The notes under the pieces: generated by a model
Told to the model about the DNA's origin: nothing
Databases searched by the model: none
Seen by the model: the letters and a program-made list of their open reading frames with translations, nothing else
Shown here: one piece after another, positions 1 through 8,599 of the stretch
How the letters are laid out: the number at the start of each line of letters is the position of its first letter
Position numbering within the stretch: position 1 is the stretch's first letter
Made by a program: the position numbers and the translations under genes
From: Parafannyhessea umbonata
Lineage (GTDB): Bacteria > Actinomycetota > Coriobacteriia > Coriobacteriales > Atopobiaceae
Length of the DNA: 64,000 bases
Assembly: GCF_900111255.1 (NCBI RefSeq)
Contig: NZ_FOGP01000001.1
Span: 470,894-534,893, forward strand
Reading direction: 5' to 3'

Positions 1-92
1 CAAAATACCGTAACCCTATCGCATGGTCCTGCAGACCGAGACGCGCGAGGCGATTGGGTTCCACTGGTCGTCTTTCGCGCGAGGCGTTACGA

Positions 93-128
93 AAGAGGCC
101 CGCAGCTCATGTGAGTTGCGGGCCTCTT
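93..128 (-). terminator. Terminator of the ABC exporter operon
   Basis: A long, nearly perfect hairpin lies just past the stop of the ABC transporter gene. The arms begin AAGAGGCCCGCA and pair across a short loop, and on the minus strand the stem is followed by TTTCG. It fits a Rho-independent terminator for the minus-strand operon. The U tract is short. Confidence 0.7.
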
Positions 129-163
129 GGGACGCGGGGCTGGCGCACGAAGGGGGCCTTGGG

Positions 164-2125
164 CTACTCGAGCTCGAAAGCTCCCGTGTAGAGCTGGTAG
201 TACGTTCCGCGCTGGGCGATGAGTTCCTCGTGTGTGCCGCGCTCGATGATGTGGCCGTGGTCAAGGACGATGATCACGTTGGCGTTGCGGACCGTCGAGA
301 GACGGTGGGCGATGACGAACGTGGTGCGTCCCGCCATGAGGGCGTCCATGCCGCGCTGGACGATGGCCTCGGTGCGCGTGTCGATGGAGGAGGTCGCCTC
401 GTCCAGGATCATCGCGGGCGGGTCGGCGACGGCGGCGCGAGCGATGGAGATGAGCTGGCGCTGGCCCTGGGAGAGCGACGCCGCGTTGTCGGTCAGCATC
501 GTGTTGTAGCCTTCGGGCAGGCGCCTGATGAACGAGTCCGCGCCTGCGAGCTTGGCTGCCGCGATGCACTCGCCGTCGGTCGCCTCGAGGCGGCCGTAGC
601 GGATGTTGTCCATGACGGTGCCGGTGAACAGGTTGACATCCTGAAGGACGATGCCCAGGGAGCGACGAAGGTCGGACTTCCTGATCTTGTTGATGTTGAT
701 GCCGTCGTAGCGGATCTTGCCGTCGGCGATGTCGTAGAAGCGGTTGATCAGGTTCGTGATGGTGGTCTTGCCCGCGCCGGTGGCACCGACGAAGGCGACC
801 TTCTGGCCCGGCTTTGCGTAGAGCGTCACGTCGTGCAGGACCGTGTGGTCCGGCGTGTAGCCGAAGTCTACCCCGCGCAGGCGGATGTCGCCCTCGAGGG
901 GATGGAAGGTGAGAGTGCCGTCGTGGTGGGGGTGCTTCCACGCCCAGGTGTCGGTGCGCTCGTCAGACTCGACGTAGTTGCCCTTCTCGTCCTTGCGGAC
1001 GTGGGTGAGCGTGACGTAGCCGTTATCGGCCTCGGGCTCCTCGGCAAGGAGCGTGAAGATGCGCTCTGCGCCTGCGAGGCCCATGACCACGAAGTTGATC
1101 TGCTGGGAGACCTGGCCGATCGACCCGGCAAAGCGCTTGGTGAGGTTGAGGTAGGGGACGACGATGTCGATGGAGAGCGCGAAGCCGCCGATGGAGGGGT
1201 TGGGGATGCCGAGCGCGAGCGAGATGCCGCCCGCAAGGGCGACGAGGACGTAGGCGAGGTTGCCAACGTTGAAGAGCACCGGGCCCAGCGTGTTGCCGTA
1301 GATGTTGGCGTTTCTTGCCGCGACGAAGAGCTCCTCGTTTACCTTGTCGAAGTCCTCGGTCATCTGCTTCTCGTGCGTGAAGACCTTGACGACCTTCTGG
1401 CCGGTCATGGACTCCTCGGCAAAGCCCTCTGCGCGAGCAAGGGTCTTCTGCTGGGCGATGAAGAAGCGCGCCGACCTTCCGCCCATGAAGCGGACGAGCC
1501 AGGCCATGAGGGCGACCATGACCATAACGACGAACGAGAGGGGAATCGAGTACCACAGCATGATGGCGAGGGTCGCTGCCATCTGGAGGAACATGGTCAG
1601 CAGGTTCGGTAGGGCCTGGCTGATGAGCTGCCTCAACGCATCGACGTCGTTGGTGTAGTACGACATGATGTCACCGTGCTTGTTGGTGTCGAAGTAGCGG
1701 ATGGGCAGGTCCTCCATGTGGTCGAACATCTCGTTGCGGACCTTCATGAGGGTGCCCTGGGTGACCATGGCGCCCAGCTGCGTCTGGAGCACGTTGCAGC
1801 TGATCGCGACGACGTAGACCCCGATGAGCGTCGTGACAAGCGGCGCAATCTCTGCAAGGGCGCTGTTCCAGTCGCCGGACTGCCAGTACTTGCCCACGAT
1901 CACGAGCGCCTGCTGCATGAAGATGGAGGGGAGTGACGTAAGAATTGCCGCCGCCACGATGCAGATGACCATGACGGTGGCGTGGACGGGGTAGTACCTG
2001 AAGACCATCTTCAGGACCTTGCCCATGGAGGCCGCCCTCCTGCTCGCGGGCTTTCCTCCCTTACCCTGCTGGGGCCGGGGGGTAGGATTCTGGTTCTTCT
2101 CTGCGTTGGTGGTCTCGTTACTCAT
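164..2125 (-). CDS. ABC exporter half-transporter, subunit B (canonical ATPase site)
   Basis: This 653-residue protein is an ABC multidrug/lipid-type exporter half: an N-terminal six-helix membrane domain (about residues 40-330) followed by an ATPase domain. The ATPase carries Walker A GATGAGKTT, signature LSQGQRQ and Walker B MILDEATSS, so the catalytic glutamate is present. The start at 2125 is chosen because GGAGGAG sits just upstream. A longer open frame exists but its first residues are basic and lack a ribosome site. The start overlaps the stop of the upstream ABC gene by 8 bases (ATGAGTAA), so the two are translationally coupled and should form a heterodimer. The substrate cannot be told from sequence. 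Efflux of a toxic compound is likely given the MarR gene at the head of the operon. Confidence 0.93.
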   Translation of the reverse strand: MSNETTNAEKNQNPTPRPQQGKGGKPASRRAASMGKVLKMVFRYYPVHATVMVICIVAAAILTSLPSIFMQQALVIVGKYWQSGDWNSALAEIAPLVTTLIGVYVVAISCNVLQTQLGAMVTQGTLMKVRNEMFDHMEDLPIRYFDTNKHGDIMSYYTNDVDALRQLISQALPNLLTMFLQMAATLAIMLWYSIPLSFVVMVMVALMAWLVRFMGGRSARFFIAQQKTLARAEGFAEESMTGQKVVKVFTHEKQMTEDFDKVNEELFVAARNANIYGNTLGPVLFNVGNLAYVLVALAGGISLALGIPNPSIGGFALSIDIVVPYLNLTKRFAGSIGQVSQQINFVVMGLAGAERIFTLLAEEPEADNGYVTLTHVRKDEKGNYVESDERTDTWAWKHPHHDGTLTFHPLEGDIRLRGVDFGYTPDHTVLHDVTLYAKPGQKVAFVGATGAGKTTITNLINRFYDIADGKIRYDGININKIRKSDLRRSLGIVLQDVNLFTGTVMDNIRYGRLEATDGECIAAAKLAGADSFIRRLPEGYNTMLTDNAASLSQGQRQLISIARAAVADPPAMILDEATSSIDTRTEAIVQRGMDALMAGRTTFVIAHRLSTVRNANVIIVLDHGHIIERGTHEELIAQRGTYYQLYTGAFELE

Positions 2126-3941
2126 GGGCAATCTCCTCCTTCCCCTGGACGTTCGCTTCGTTGTCGAGCTCACTCATCGTCTCGTCGTGAGACGCCTTGT
2201 TTTGCGTCAGGTAGATGTCGCGGTAGATGGCGTTGGTGCGCAGCAGGTTCTCGGGCGTGTCGACGGCGTCGATACGGCCGTTGTCCATTACCACGATTCG
2301 GTCGGCGTCCTGCACCGAGCTGGTGCGCTGGGCGATGATGATCTTGGTGGTCTCGGGGATGTAGCTGCGGAATCCCGTGCGGATCCTCTTGTCGGTCTTG
2401 GTGTCGACGGCACTCGTGGAGTCGTCCAGGATCAGGATCTTGGGCTTCTTCAGGAGGGCGCGCGCGATGCACAGGCGTTGCTTCTGGCCGCCGGAGACGT
2501 TCGTGCCGCCCTGCTCGATGTAGGTGTCGTACTTTTCGGGCATGAGCTGGATGAACTCGTCTGCCTGGGCAAGCTTGCATGCCTCGACGAGCTCCTCGTC
2601 GGTGGCGTCCTCGTCGCCCCAGCGTAGGTTCTCCTTGATGGTGCCCGAGAAGAGCACGTTGCGCTGGAGGACGACGGCAACCTGGTTGCGCAGGGTGTCG
2701 AGGTCGTACTCGCGCACGTCGTGGCCACCGACCTTGACGGTGCCCTCCGTCGTGTCGTAGAGGCGGCTGATGAGCTGGATGAGGGTCGACTTGGACGAGC
2801 CGGTGCCGCCGATGACGCCGATGACCTCGCCGCTCTTGATGTGCAGGTCGACGTCGTCGAGGGCCATGCGCTCGGCCTTGCTGGAGTACTCGAAGCTTAC
2901 GTGGTCGAAGTCGACGGAGCCGTCGACGACGGTGTAGAGCGGGTTGTCGGGGTTCTTGAGGTCAGGCTGCTCGATGAGGACCTCGCAGATGCGTCGGGCG
3001 CTCTCCTCGGACATGGTCACCATGACGAAAATCATCGAGAACATCATGAGCGAGATGAGCATCGAGAAGCCGTAGGTGATGAGGGCCGACATCTGGCCGA
3101 CGTTCATCAGCTGGCCCTGGGTCGTGACGATCGCCTGGGAGCCGAAGTAGATGACGAAGGCGTAGATGGTGTCGATGGCCAGCGACATGAACGGCATGTT
3201 GAACGCGAGGATGCGCTCGACGTGCACGAAGTCGTGGTAGAGGGAGCCCGAGGCGGCGTTGAACTTCTCCTTCTCGTAATCCTCGCGAACGAACGACTTG
3301 ACAACGCGGATGCCGGAGACGTTCTCCTCGACGGAGTCGTTCAGCTTGTCGTACTTCCTGAAGATGCGGCGGAACATGGGCATGACCTTGAGGGCGATGC
3401 CGAACAGGATCGCGCCCAGAAGCACGGAGACGATCACGTAGACGACGGCCATGGGGCCGCCGGTGACAAATGCCATGGTGATGGCGAAGACGACCATGAG
3501 CGGGGCGCGCAGGGCGACACGGATGATCATCATGTAGGCCATCTGCACGTTGTTGGCGTCCGTCGTGAGCCTCGTAACCAGGGAGCTGGTCGAGAAGCGG
3601 TCGATGTTCGAGAACGAGAAGCGCTGGATGGCCTCGAACATGTCGTGGCGGAGGTTCTTGGCGAAGCCCGTTGCGGCGATGGAACAGGTGATGCCGGCAC
3701 CGGAGCCGCAGGCGAGCGACAGGATCGCCATGCCTATGAGAATCGCGCTGTAGTGCATGATGACGTCCATGCCGCAGCCGGCCTGGAGCTGGTCGATGAG
3801 CTGGGCCGTGATGAACGGCAGGATGCACTCGATGACGACCTCAAGAATGACGAGCACGGGAGTCCAAAGCGACATCTTCTTGTACTCGCGAACGCTCTTG
3901 CCGAGCGTGTGAAAGATTTGCCTGTAGCTTAGTTCTTGCAT
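2118..3941 (-). CDS. ABC exporter half-transporter, subunit A (degenerate ATPase site)
   Basis: This 607-residue membrane-ATPase half-transporter has six predicted helices in the first 320 residues, Walker A GGTGSSKST and signature VSGGQKQ. Its Walker B reads LILDDSTSAVD, with aspartate where the catalytic glutamate should be. Such a degenerate site in one partner is the hallmark of heterodimeric exporters of the TM287/288 and BmrC/BmrD type, and the downstream gene supplies the intact site. The start at 3941 has AAGGAGG upstream and overlaps the end of the marR gene by 13 bases. The operon order is marR, this gene, subunit B. Confidence 0.93.
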   Translation of the reverse strand: MQELSYRQIFHTLGKSVREYKKMSLWTPVLVILEVVIECILPFITAQLIDQLQAGCGMDVIMHYSAILIGMAILSLACGSGAGITCSIAATGFAKNLRHDMFEAIQRFSFSNIDRFSTSSLVTRLTTDANNVQMAYMMIIRVALRAPLMVVFAITMAFVTGGPMAVVYVIVSVLLGAILFGIALKVMPMFRRIFRKYDKLNDSVEENVSGIRVVKSFVREDYEKEKFNAASGSLYHDFVHVERILAFNMPFMSLAIDTIYAFVIYFGSQAIVTTQGQLMNVGQMSALITYGFSMLISLMMFSMIFVMVTMSEESARRICEVLIEQPDLKNPDNPLYTVVDGSVDFDHVSFEYSSKAERMALDDVDLHIKSGEVIGVIGGTGSSKSTLIQLISRLYDTTEGTVKVGGHDVREYDLDTLRNQVAVVLQRNVLFSGTIKENLRWGDEDATDEELVEACKLAQADEFIQLMPEKYDTYIEQGGTNVSGGQKQRLCIARALLKKPKILILDDSTSAVDTKTDKRIRTGFRSYIPETTKIIIAQRTSSVQDADRIVVMDNGRIDAVDTPENLLRTNAIYRDIYLTQNKASHDETMSELDNEANVQGKEEIAHE

Positions 3942-4411
3942 TCGGCCTCCTTCTTCTCCTTTTCGTATTCGCACCAACTCTCGCGCATGCGGTCGAGCAT
4001 GTCGACGAGCCGCACCTTCTCGTCCTGCGACAGGGCCGAGAGGCACTGCTCCTCGAACTTGAGCTGCTCCTCGACGAGCTGCGTCGCCCGAAGCACGCCG
4101 CGCGAGGTGAGGGCAATGTCCATCTGGCGCTTGTCCTGGTCCGAGCGAGTCTTGGTCACAAGGCCCTCTCCCTCGAGCTTGGTCAGCACCTCCGAGAGCG
4201 CCGCCGAGGTCACGTGCGAGCGCTCGAGGAGCTCGCGCTGGGTCAGATGGCCGTCGTGGCAGAGCAGCTTTGCCAGTATGTGCTGCTTGCCACTGCGCCC
4301 ACCGGCGTGCACGTGAATGAAGTGTCCGAAGAAGCCTAAGTCGTGCAGGACACGATGCTCGGGGCTCTTCTCCACCTCCTTAAAGTGCGCGTCTAATTCT
4401 TCCTTGGTCAC
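3929..4411 (-). CDS. MarR-family transcriptional regulator
   Basis: This 160-residue winged-helix protein has a central MarR domain: an LTQRELLERSHVT recognition region and the wing residues TKTRSDQDKRQMDIALTSRG. The GTG start is supported by GGAGGAAGG upstream. It is the first gene of an operon with the two ABC exporter halves. Its promoter region holds three near-identical palindromes, so the simplest reading is an autorepressor that also represses the exporter and releases DNA on binding a ligand. The last 25 residues are rich in lysine and glutamate and overlap the next gene. The ligand is unknown. Confidence 0.92.
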   Translation of the reverse strand: MTKEELDAHFKEVEKSPEHRVLHDLGFFGHFIHVHAGGRSGKQHILAKLLCHDGHLTQRELLERSHVTSAALSEVLTKLEGEGLVTKTRSDQDKRQMDIALTSRGVLRATQLVEEQLKFEEQCLSALSQDEKVRLVDMLDRMRESWCEYEKEKKEAECKN

Positions 4412-4443
4412 GTTGGTCCTTCCTCCGATACATACGATTGAGA

Positions 4444-4472
4444 ATATTAGGCACCTAACGATTTAGTTGCAA
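4444..4472 (-). promoter_or_regulatory. Promoter of the marR-ABC operon
   Basis: Read on the minus strand there is a TTGCAA -35 (4467-4472), exactly 17 bases of spacer and a TAATAT -10 (4444-4449). It lies 33 bases or more upstream of the marR start. One operator palindrome lies across the spacer and the edge of the -10. Confidence 0.7.
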
Positions 4473-4502
4473 GGTACCTAACAAAATTCATAGGTACCTA
4501 AC
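4447..4502. promoter_or_regulatory. Three MarR operator palindromes
   Basis: TTAGGCACCTAA (4447-4458) is a near-perfect palindrome. Two further copies of AGGTACCTAAC begin at 4472 and 4492. The centres are 23 and 20 bases apart, about two helical turns, which would place bound dimers on one face of the DNA. One copy overlaps the -10/spacer and one abuts the -35, as expected for an autorepressor. Confidence 0.7.
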
Positions 4503-4583
4503 AATTTGGGACGGCGGCGGACGAATGTCGGCGTGGACGAGAGGGGCGCACTTGTGTGCGCGTGACGGAGCCGCACTTGGCGG

Positions 4584-4592
4584 TGCTATGCT
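4584..4592 (+). promoter_or_regulatory. Extended -10 promoter for the gtrA-like gene
   Basis: TGCTATGCT is an extended -10 element (TG, one base, TATGCT). It lies 27 bases before the small leader frame at 4619. No good -35 is visible; GTGACG at 4562 is 19 bases away. Confidence 0.45.
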
Positions 4593-4618
4593 GTCTTGCG
4601 TCAAGTAACGGAGGACTT

Positions 4619-4699
4619 GTGCTCGAGACGCTCTCTTACATAGGCGGCAATCGCGGCCCCAGGCCCACGACGCGCATCCTCGTGCAGGGGCGTGCGTAG
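4619..4699 (+). CDS. Possible 26-codon leader peptide upstream of gtrA-like gene
   Basis: A GTG codon with a well-placed GGAGG (4610-4614) opens a 26-codon frame that stops one base before the ATG of the GtrA-like gene, in a different frame. The only clear ribosome site in this leader serves this small frame, not the membrane protein, which suggests translational coupling. The peptide has no recognisable family, and chance cannot be excluded at this length. Confidence 0.35.
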   Translation: MLETLSYIGGNRGPRPTTRILVQGRA

Positions 4700-4700
4700 C

Positions 4701-5366
4701 ATGGCCATCGGCCTAAAGGACAAGCTGAGGCCCCGCTTCCTGCGCTTTGCGGCCTCGTCGCTCATCAGCACGGCCGTCGACCAGGGGCTCGCCTTCGTGC
4801 TCTTCCACTGTCTTGACGGCGCGCTCTTTGGTGCCGATTACCTGAGGATTTTCATCGCGACGCTCGTGGCGCGCGCCTGCTCGGTCACCGTCAACTACGT
4901 CATAAACCAAAAGCGCGTGTTCGCCGAGGGTGCCGGAAGGTCCTCGGTCGTCCCTGCGGCCGCGCTGTCGGTCGAGGATGCCGACGAGGCGGCCGGCATC
5001 GACTTCGATGACATCATCGAGGGTCCCGACGACGCCGTCAGGAACCGCGCGGTCGAGGTTCGTCCCATGCGCGAGAGCCTCCCGCGCTTCCTGCTGCTTG
5101 CGGTGGCCATGCTTTTGCTCTCGAGCGTGGGCGTCTTCGCGGCGCACGTGGCGCTTGGCGTCAACGAGAGCGTGGCCAAGCTCGCCGTCGACTTCCTTCT
5201 GTTCTTCGTTAACTACTACGCGCAGCGCGCCTGGGTGTTTGCCCGTCGCGAGCGCAGGGGCGACAGGCGCCTTGCCCGCCTGCGCATGCGCGTCAGCAAG
5301 GCCCGCACCCGCAGGAGGGTTCGCAAGGGGAGGGGTGCCCGCGCTCGCCTGCGCGGGCGGCGCTAG
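4701..5366 (+). CDS. GtrA-like membrane protein
   Basis: This 221-residue protein has four hydrophobic segments in the GtrA pattern: an FLRFAASSLISTAVDQGLAF-like first helix, NYVINQKRVF closing the second, and NYYAQRAWVF closing the fourth. GtrA proteins are small membrane proteins linked to moving lipid-linked sugars in cell-envelope glycosylation. Between helices 2 and 3 is an acidic loop of about 45 residues (DEAAGIDFDDIIEG region), longer than is usual. The C-terminus is a strongly basic Arg-rich tail of about 35 residues. ATG 4701 is chosen over an in-frame GTG at 4692 because it follows the leader-frame stop. The gene ends flush against the stop of the convergent hydrolase gene. Confidence 0.8.
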   Translation: MAIGLKDKLRPRFLRFAASSLISTAVDQGLAFVLFHCLDGALFGADYLRIFIATLVARACSVTVNYVINQKRVFAEGAGRSSVVPAAALSVEDADEAAGIDFDDIIEGPDDAVRNRAVEVRPMRESLPRFLLLAVAMLLLSSVGVFAAHVALGVNESVAKLAVDFLLFFVNYYAQRAWVFARRERRGDRRLARLRMRVSKARTRRRVRKGRGARARLRGRR

Positions 5367-6236
5367 CTAGTCGTTCGCGCGCCCGATCAGCGCGAGGGCC
5401 TCGTCTGCCACGAGGTCGGGGCACTCCTTGGGCAGCACGTGCCCGCAGCCGGGCACGATCACGAGGCGCGACCCCGAGACCATCGCGTGGATGAGGTCGG
5501 TCTGGGTGCGGTCGATGTCATCGTTCTCGCCGGCCATCACACAGGTGGGGCAGCAGATTCCCTGGAGGCTCTCGGCCTCGATGTGCGGCTCGTTCGCTAT
5601 CAGGCGCAGCAGCTCGGCCGTGCGTCGGGCTTCGGAGGGCGTCGGCGTCAGCAGCTCGCGCTCGACGGGAAGCGCAGAGCCCTCGCCCTTCTCCCACCAG
5701 TCGGCCCAAGACTCGAGCTCGCCCGAGATGCGCTCCACCTCGAAGTCGCCCGAGACGCCCTCGGGCGTGACGTTCGCGCCGATGGAGAGGAGCGACGCCA
5801 CCGCCTCGGGCTGGTCGCGCGCCATCAGCAGGCCCTCGATCGCCCCGTCCGAGAAGCCGATCACGTGCGCCCGCTCGACGCCGAGCTCGCGAAGTGCCCC
5901 CAGGGCGTCGTCGCGCATCAGCTCGTAGCTGAGGGGGGCCGTGCCGCGCGTGGATTTGCCCTGCGCGCGGGAATCGAGCGCGATGGCGGCCCGGCCCGAC
6001 GCGCAGATGCGGTCTATCACCACGCCGAAGATGCCGTGCTCTTCTCCGTTGCCGTGAAGCAGGAGCACGGGCGCTACGCCCTCGGTCCGCGTCTGTGCAA
6101 GGGAAGACCCCCGTGGCGCGTAGACGTACGTCGCGATCTTCGCGCCATCGGGGGTCTCGTGCGTGAGGGCGCGCTCGAGCCTTGCCTCGGGAAGGCGATA
6201 CGGGCTGGGGAAGTGGAGCTGCGGGCGCGTGGCCAT
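5367..6236 (-). CDS. Alpha/beta hydrolase
   Basis: This 289-residue alpha/beta-hydrolase fold protein has the oxyanion region LLLHGNGEEHG, nucleophile elbow GFSDGA (serine in the G-x-S-x-G position), an acid in AGENDDIDR and a histidine in GCGHVLPKE. The catalytic triad is therefore complete. The substrate is not predictable; relatives include esterases, lipases and peptidases. No signal peptide is seen, so it is probably cytosolic. The start has AGGGAGAG upstream. It lies 23 bases downstream of metG on the same strand and is probably cotranscribed with it. Confidence 0.85.
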   Translation of the reverse strand: MATRPQLHFPSPYRLPEARLERALTHETPDGAKIATYVYAPRGSSLAQTRTEGVAPVLLLHGNGEEHGIFGVVIDRICASGRAAIALDSRAQGKSTRGTAPLSYELMRDDALGALRELGVERAHVIGFSDGAIEGLLMARDQPEAVASLLSIGANVTPEGVSGDFEVERISGELESWADWWEKGEGSALPVERELLTPTPSEARRTAELLRLIANEPHIEAESLQGICCPTCVMAGENDDIDRTQTDLIHAMVSGSRLVIVPGCGHVLPKECPDLVADEALALIGRAND

Positions 6237-6259
6237 GTGTCTCTCCCTACGTTTTGTCG

Positions 6260-8314
6260 CTACTTGCCCTTCTTCATCTGGCTGTGGTGCTTCTGGAAGA
6301 AGTCGAAGCGCGGCGGCAGCTCCACCATCTGGTGGGACTCGGGCGTGTCGCCCGCGGCCGCGGCGAGCTCGGCCATCGTGTCGAAGGCGTGGTCCCAGCT
6401 GAAGAAGAGGCCCTCGTCGAAGGCCAGGTAGCGGCAGACGAGCTCGCAGCCCGCGGGAACGGCGGGATGCATCAGCAGCGTGACGGTGCGCAGCGCCTGG
6501 AAGGCGTCGGCCAGGGCCTGCTCGTAGGCGGCGTCGTCGCCCTGTGCGGCCTTGGAGGCGTCGCTCCAGCGCTTGTTGGCGTCGCGTGCGAAGGCGTCGA
6601 CGGCGGCCAGCGCATTGTGCGCGTCGAAGGCGTGGGCGCAGCGCTCGAAGGCAAGCGTGACCTCGTCGCAGGCAGCCTTGACGTCGTCGTGGGCCGTGAC
6701 CGTGGGCAGGTGGCCTTCGCAGACGTTCTGGGCGCCATAGAAGCAGCTGCGCGCCAGGCGGTTGAAGATGTTGGTGAGGAAGGCGCTCTCCTTGAGGGCG
6801 GGGTCGACCACGCGCGGGTCGTCCTTCACCAGGATCTCGACGCCCGTCTTCTTGTCGACGTGGCTCACGGACGTGTCATAGGGCTTGGGCGAGAAGGACA
6901 CGGCCTTCTGGTCGAGGCCCAGGCTCAGCCAGTGGGCACGGAGCTGCTCGGCGGTGTAGTGCTCGAGGAGCTCGCCGGCCATGGGCGGCTTGATCGAGCC
7001 GGAGCTGGAGGCCTTCTTGTTCATGAACAGGATGTGGTAGTTGGCGACGGGGGTGTCCTGCGTGAGGCCCCAGTCGAGCGCGGCCCACATCGCGGGCTGC
7101 GCGATGCAGTAGAAGTAGATGTTGTCCTGACCGATGAACTGGTATACCTTGGCGTCCTTGGAGCACCACCAGTCGCGCCAGTCGTCGGTGGAGTAGCGAC
7201 CGGCGCCGGACTGCTTGTCGGCGTCGAGAACGGTCTGCGTGAAGCTGATGGGCGCCCAGAGGCTCTCGGGCCAGCACCAGACGGTCAACCCGCTGACGTC
7301 CTCCATGTCGGGGGCGGGAACGCCCCACTCGATGTTGCCGGTGATGCGGAAGGGCAAGAGCGTCTTGCCGGTGCGGAAGCGCACGCCGGCGGACTCGAGG
7401 ACGCCGCGTGCCTCGTCGCGGTCCTTCCAGTTGGCGAACTCCACCGAGAACGACTGTTGGCCCTTCTCGGCCTCGCGAAGCGTGTGGGCGGGGAGCTTGC
7501 CCGCGACGGCGTCGAAGGCCTCGCGGAACTTGTTCTGGACGTACATCACGGGGGCGACCAGCGTTTCGCGCACGGTCTTGGTGACGATCGGGCGCACCTG
7601 CTCGTCGACGTCCCACTCGTCCATGAGGGACTTGAGCTCGCCTTCGAAGGCGGGCAGGTCGAAGTACCAGTTGTCGACGGGGCGCAGCTCGGGCGTGGTG
7701 CCGGTCAGCTGCGAGACGGGCGCGATGAGCTCCTCGGGGTCGAACTGGTGGCCCAGATCGCACTCGTCGGCGTAGGCCTTCTCGCTCTTGCAGCCCTTGA
7801 CGGGGCAGCGACCCTTGACCTGGCGGCCGTTGAGGAACTGGCCGGCCTCGACGTCGTAGAACTGTCGAGTCGACATCTTGTGCAGGAAGCCCTTCTGGTG
7901 CAGGCGCTCGATCAGCTCTGAGGTCAGCTTCTTGTGGAAGTCGGAGGCGGGCTCGAGGCCGGATCCGGCGAAGAGGTCGAGGCTGATGCCATAGGCGTCA
8001 AGTGCGGACTTCTGGGCATCGTGGTTCTGCCTCACGTAGTCGACGATGCTGCCCTCGTAGCCCTCGCCCTCGACTTTCTTGCGGTAGCCCTCCATGATGG
8101 GGGAGCCGTAGCAGTCGGTGCCCGAGACGAAGACGACGTTGCCCCTGCCCAGGCGGTCGCGCAGGAAGCGCGCGAAGAAGTCGGCGGGCACGAAGACGCC
8201 GCCGATGTGTCCGAAGTGGAGGTTCTTGTTGCCGTAGGGCATGCCGCCGGTGATGACGGCGCGCTTGGGGAAGTCCGGACGCGTCGCGCCGGAGAGCGTG
8301 GTGGTGTCTGCCAT
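6260..8314 (-). CDS. metG: Methionyl-tRNA synthetase
   Basis: This 684-residue class I synthetase charges tRNA-Met. The HIGH motif is HFGHIGG (residues 33-39). A zinc-knuckle region follows, with cysteines at about 170, 175 and 185. The protein lacks a C-terminal Trbp111-like tRNA-binding domain, and its length comes from an enlarged connective region (about 215-340). The usual KMSKS loop reads KKASSSG (433-439), so the second lysine is replaced by serine. The start at 8314 precedes the first conserved residues; the longer open frame upstream is GC-driven. Its ribosome site is weak (GAGTGAG). I know of no reason to doubt function, but the loop is atypical. Confidence 0.92.
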   Translation of the reverse strand: MADTTTLSGATRPDFPKRAVITGGMPYGNKNLHFGHIGGVFVPADFFARFLRDRLGRGNVVFVSGTDCYGSPIMEGYRKKVEGEGYEGSIVDYVRQNHDAQKSALDAYGISLDLFAGSGLEPASDFHKKLTSELIERLHQKGFLHKMSTRQFYDVEAGQFLNGRQVKGRCPVKGCKSEKAYADECDLGHQFDPEELIAPVSQLTGTTPELRPVDNWYFDLPAFEGELKSLMDEWDVDEQVRPIVTKTVRETLVAPVMYVQNKFREAFDAVAGKLPAHTLREAEKGQQSFSVEFANWKDRDEARGVLESAGVRFRTGKTLLPFRITGNIEWGVPAPDMEDVSGLTVWCWPESLWAPISFTQTVLDADKQSGAGRYSTDDWRDWWCSKDAKVYQFIGQDNIYFYCIAQPAMWAALDWGLTQDTPVANYHILFMNKKASSSGSIKPPMAGELLEHYTAEQLRAHWLSLGLDQKAVSFSPKPYDTSVSHVDKKTGVEILVKDDPRVVDPALKESAFLTNIFNRLARSCFYGAQNVCEGHLPTVTAHDDVKAACDEVTLAFERCAHAFDAHNALAAVDAFARDANKRWSDASKAAQGDDAAYEQALADAFQALRTVTLLMHPAVPAGCELVCRYLAFDEGLFFSWDHAFDTMAELAAAAGDTPESHQMVELPPRFDFFQKHHSQMKKGK

Positions 8315-8522
8315 GTGGCTCACTCGTTCCAATCTTGCTTGAGCTGCGTGTTTCTGGTCCGCGTCGTCCCGGGGCCCCGGCGTGCTGCCTCGGCGGCGGG
8401 CGGCGCGTGAGTATCGTTGGGGATTATCCCACAACGGGCCGGTCGTTTGGGCATCGAGAAGTGCCTACCATCACACCCCCAAGGTCTGCGCCCCGGCGGG
8501 TCGGGCGGGCACCGCCGACCTC

Positions 8523-8531
8523 TGCTATGCT
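8523..8531 (+). promoter_or_regulatory. Extended -10 promoter for the DUF3267 gene
   Basis: TGCTATGCT is the same extended -10 string found upstream of the gtrA-like gene at 4584. It lies about 70 bases before the ATG at 8600. No convincing -35 is seen. Confidence 0.45.
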
Positions 8532-8599
8532 CTGTGTCCGATAGGCTTGGGGTCCGCGCGGGTCGGGCCCGACCAATCTGGCGAGGGGAGGGCCGTCGC

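Noticed and set aside
23-1612. Long plus-strand open frame opposite the ABC exporter
   Set aside because: It is the antisense shadow of a clear ABC gene, has no family motifs and no ribosome site. The same applies to the long frames at 2721-3932, 6182-7921, 10509-13679, 26529-28124, 43186-44778 and 61095-62381, which arise from very high GC content.
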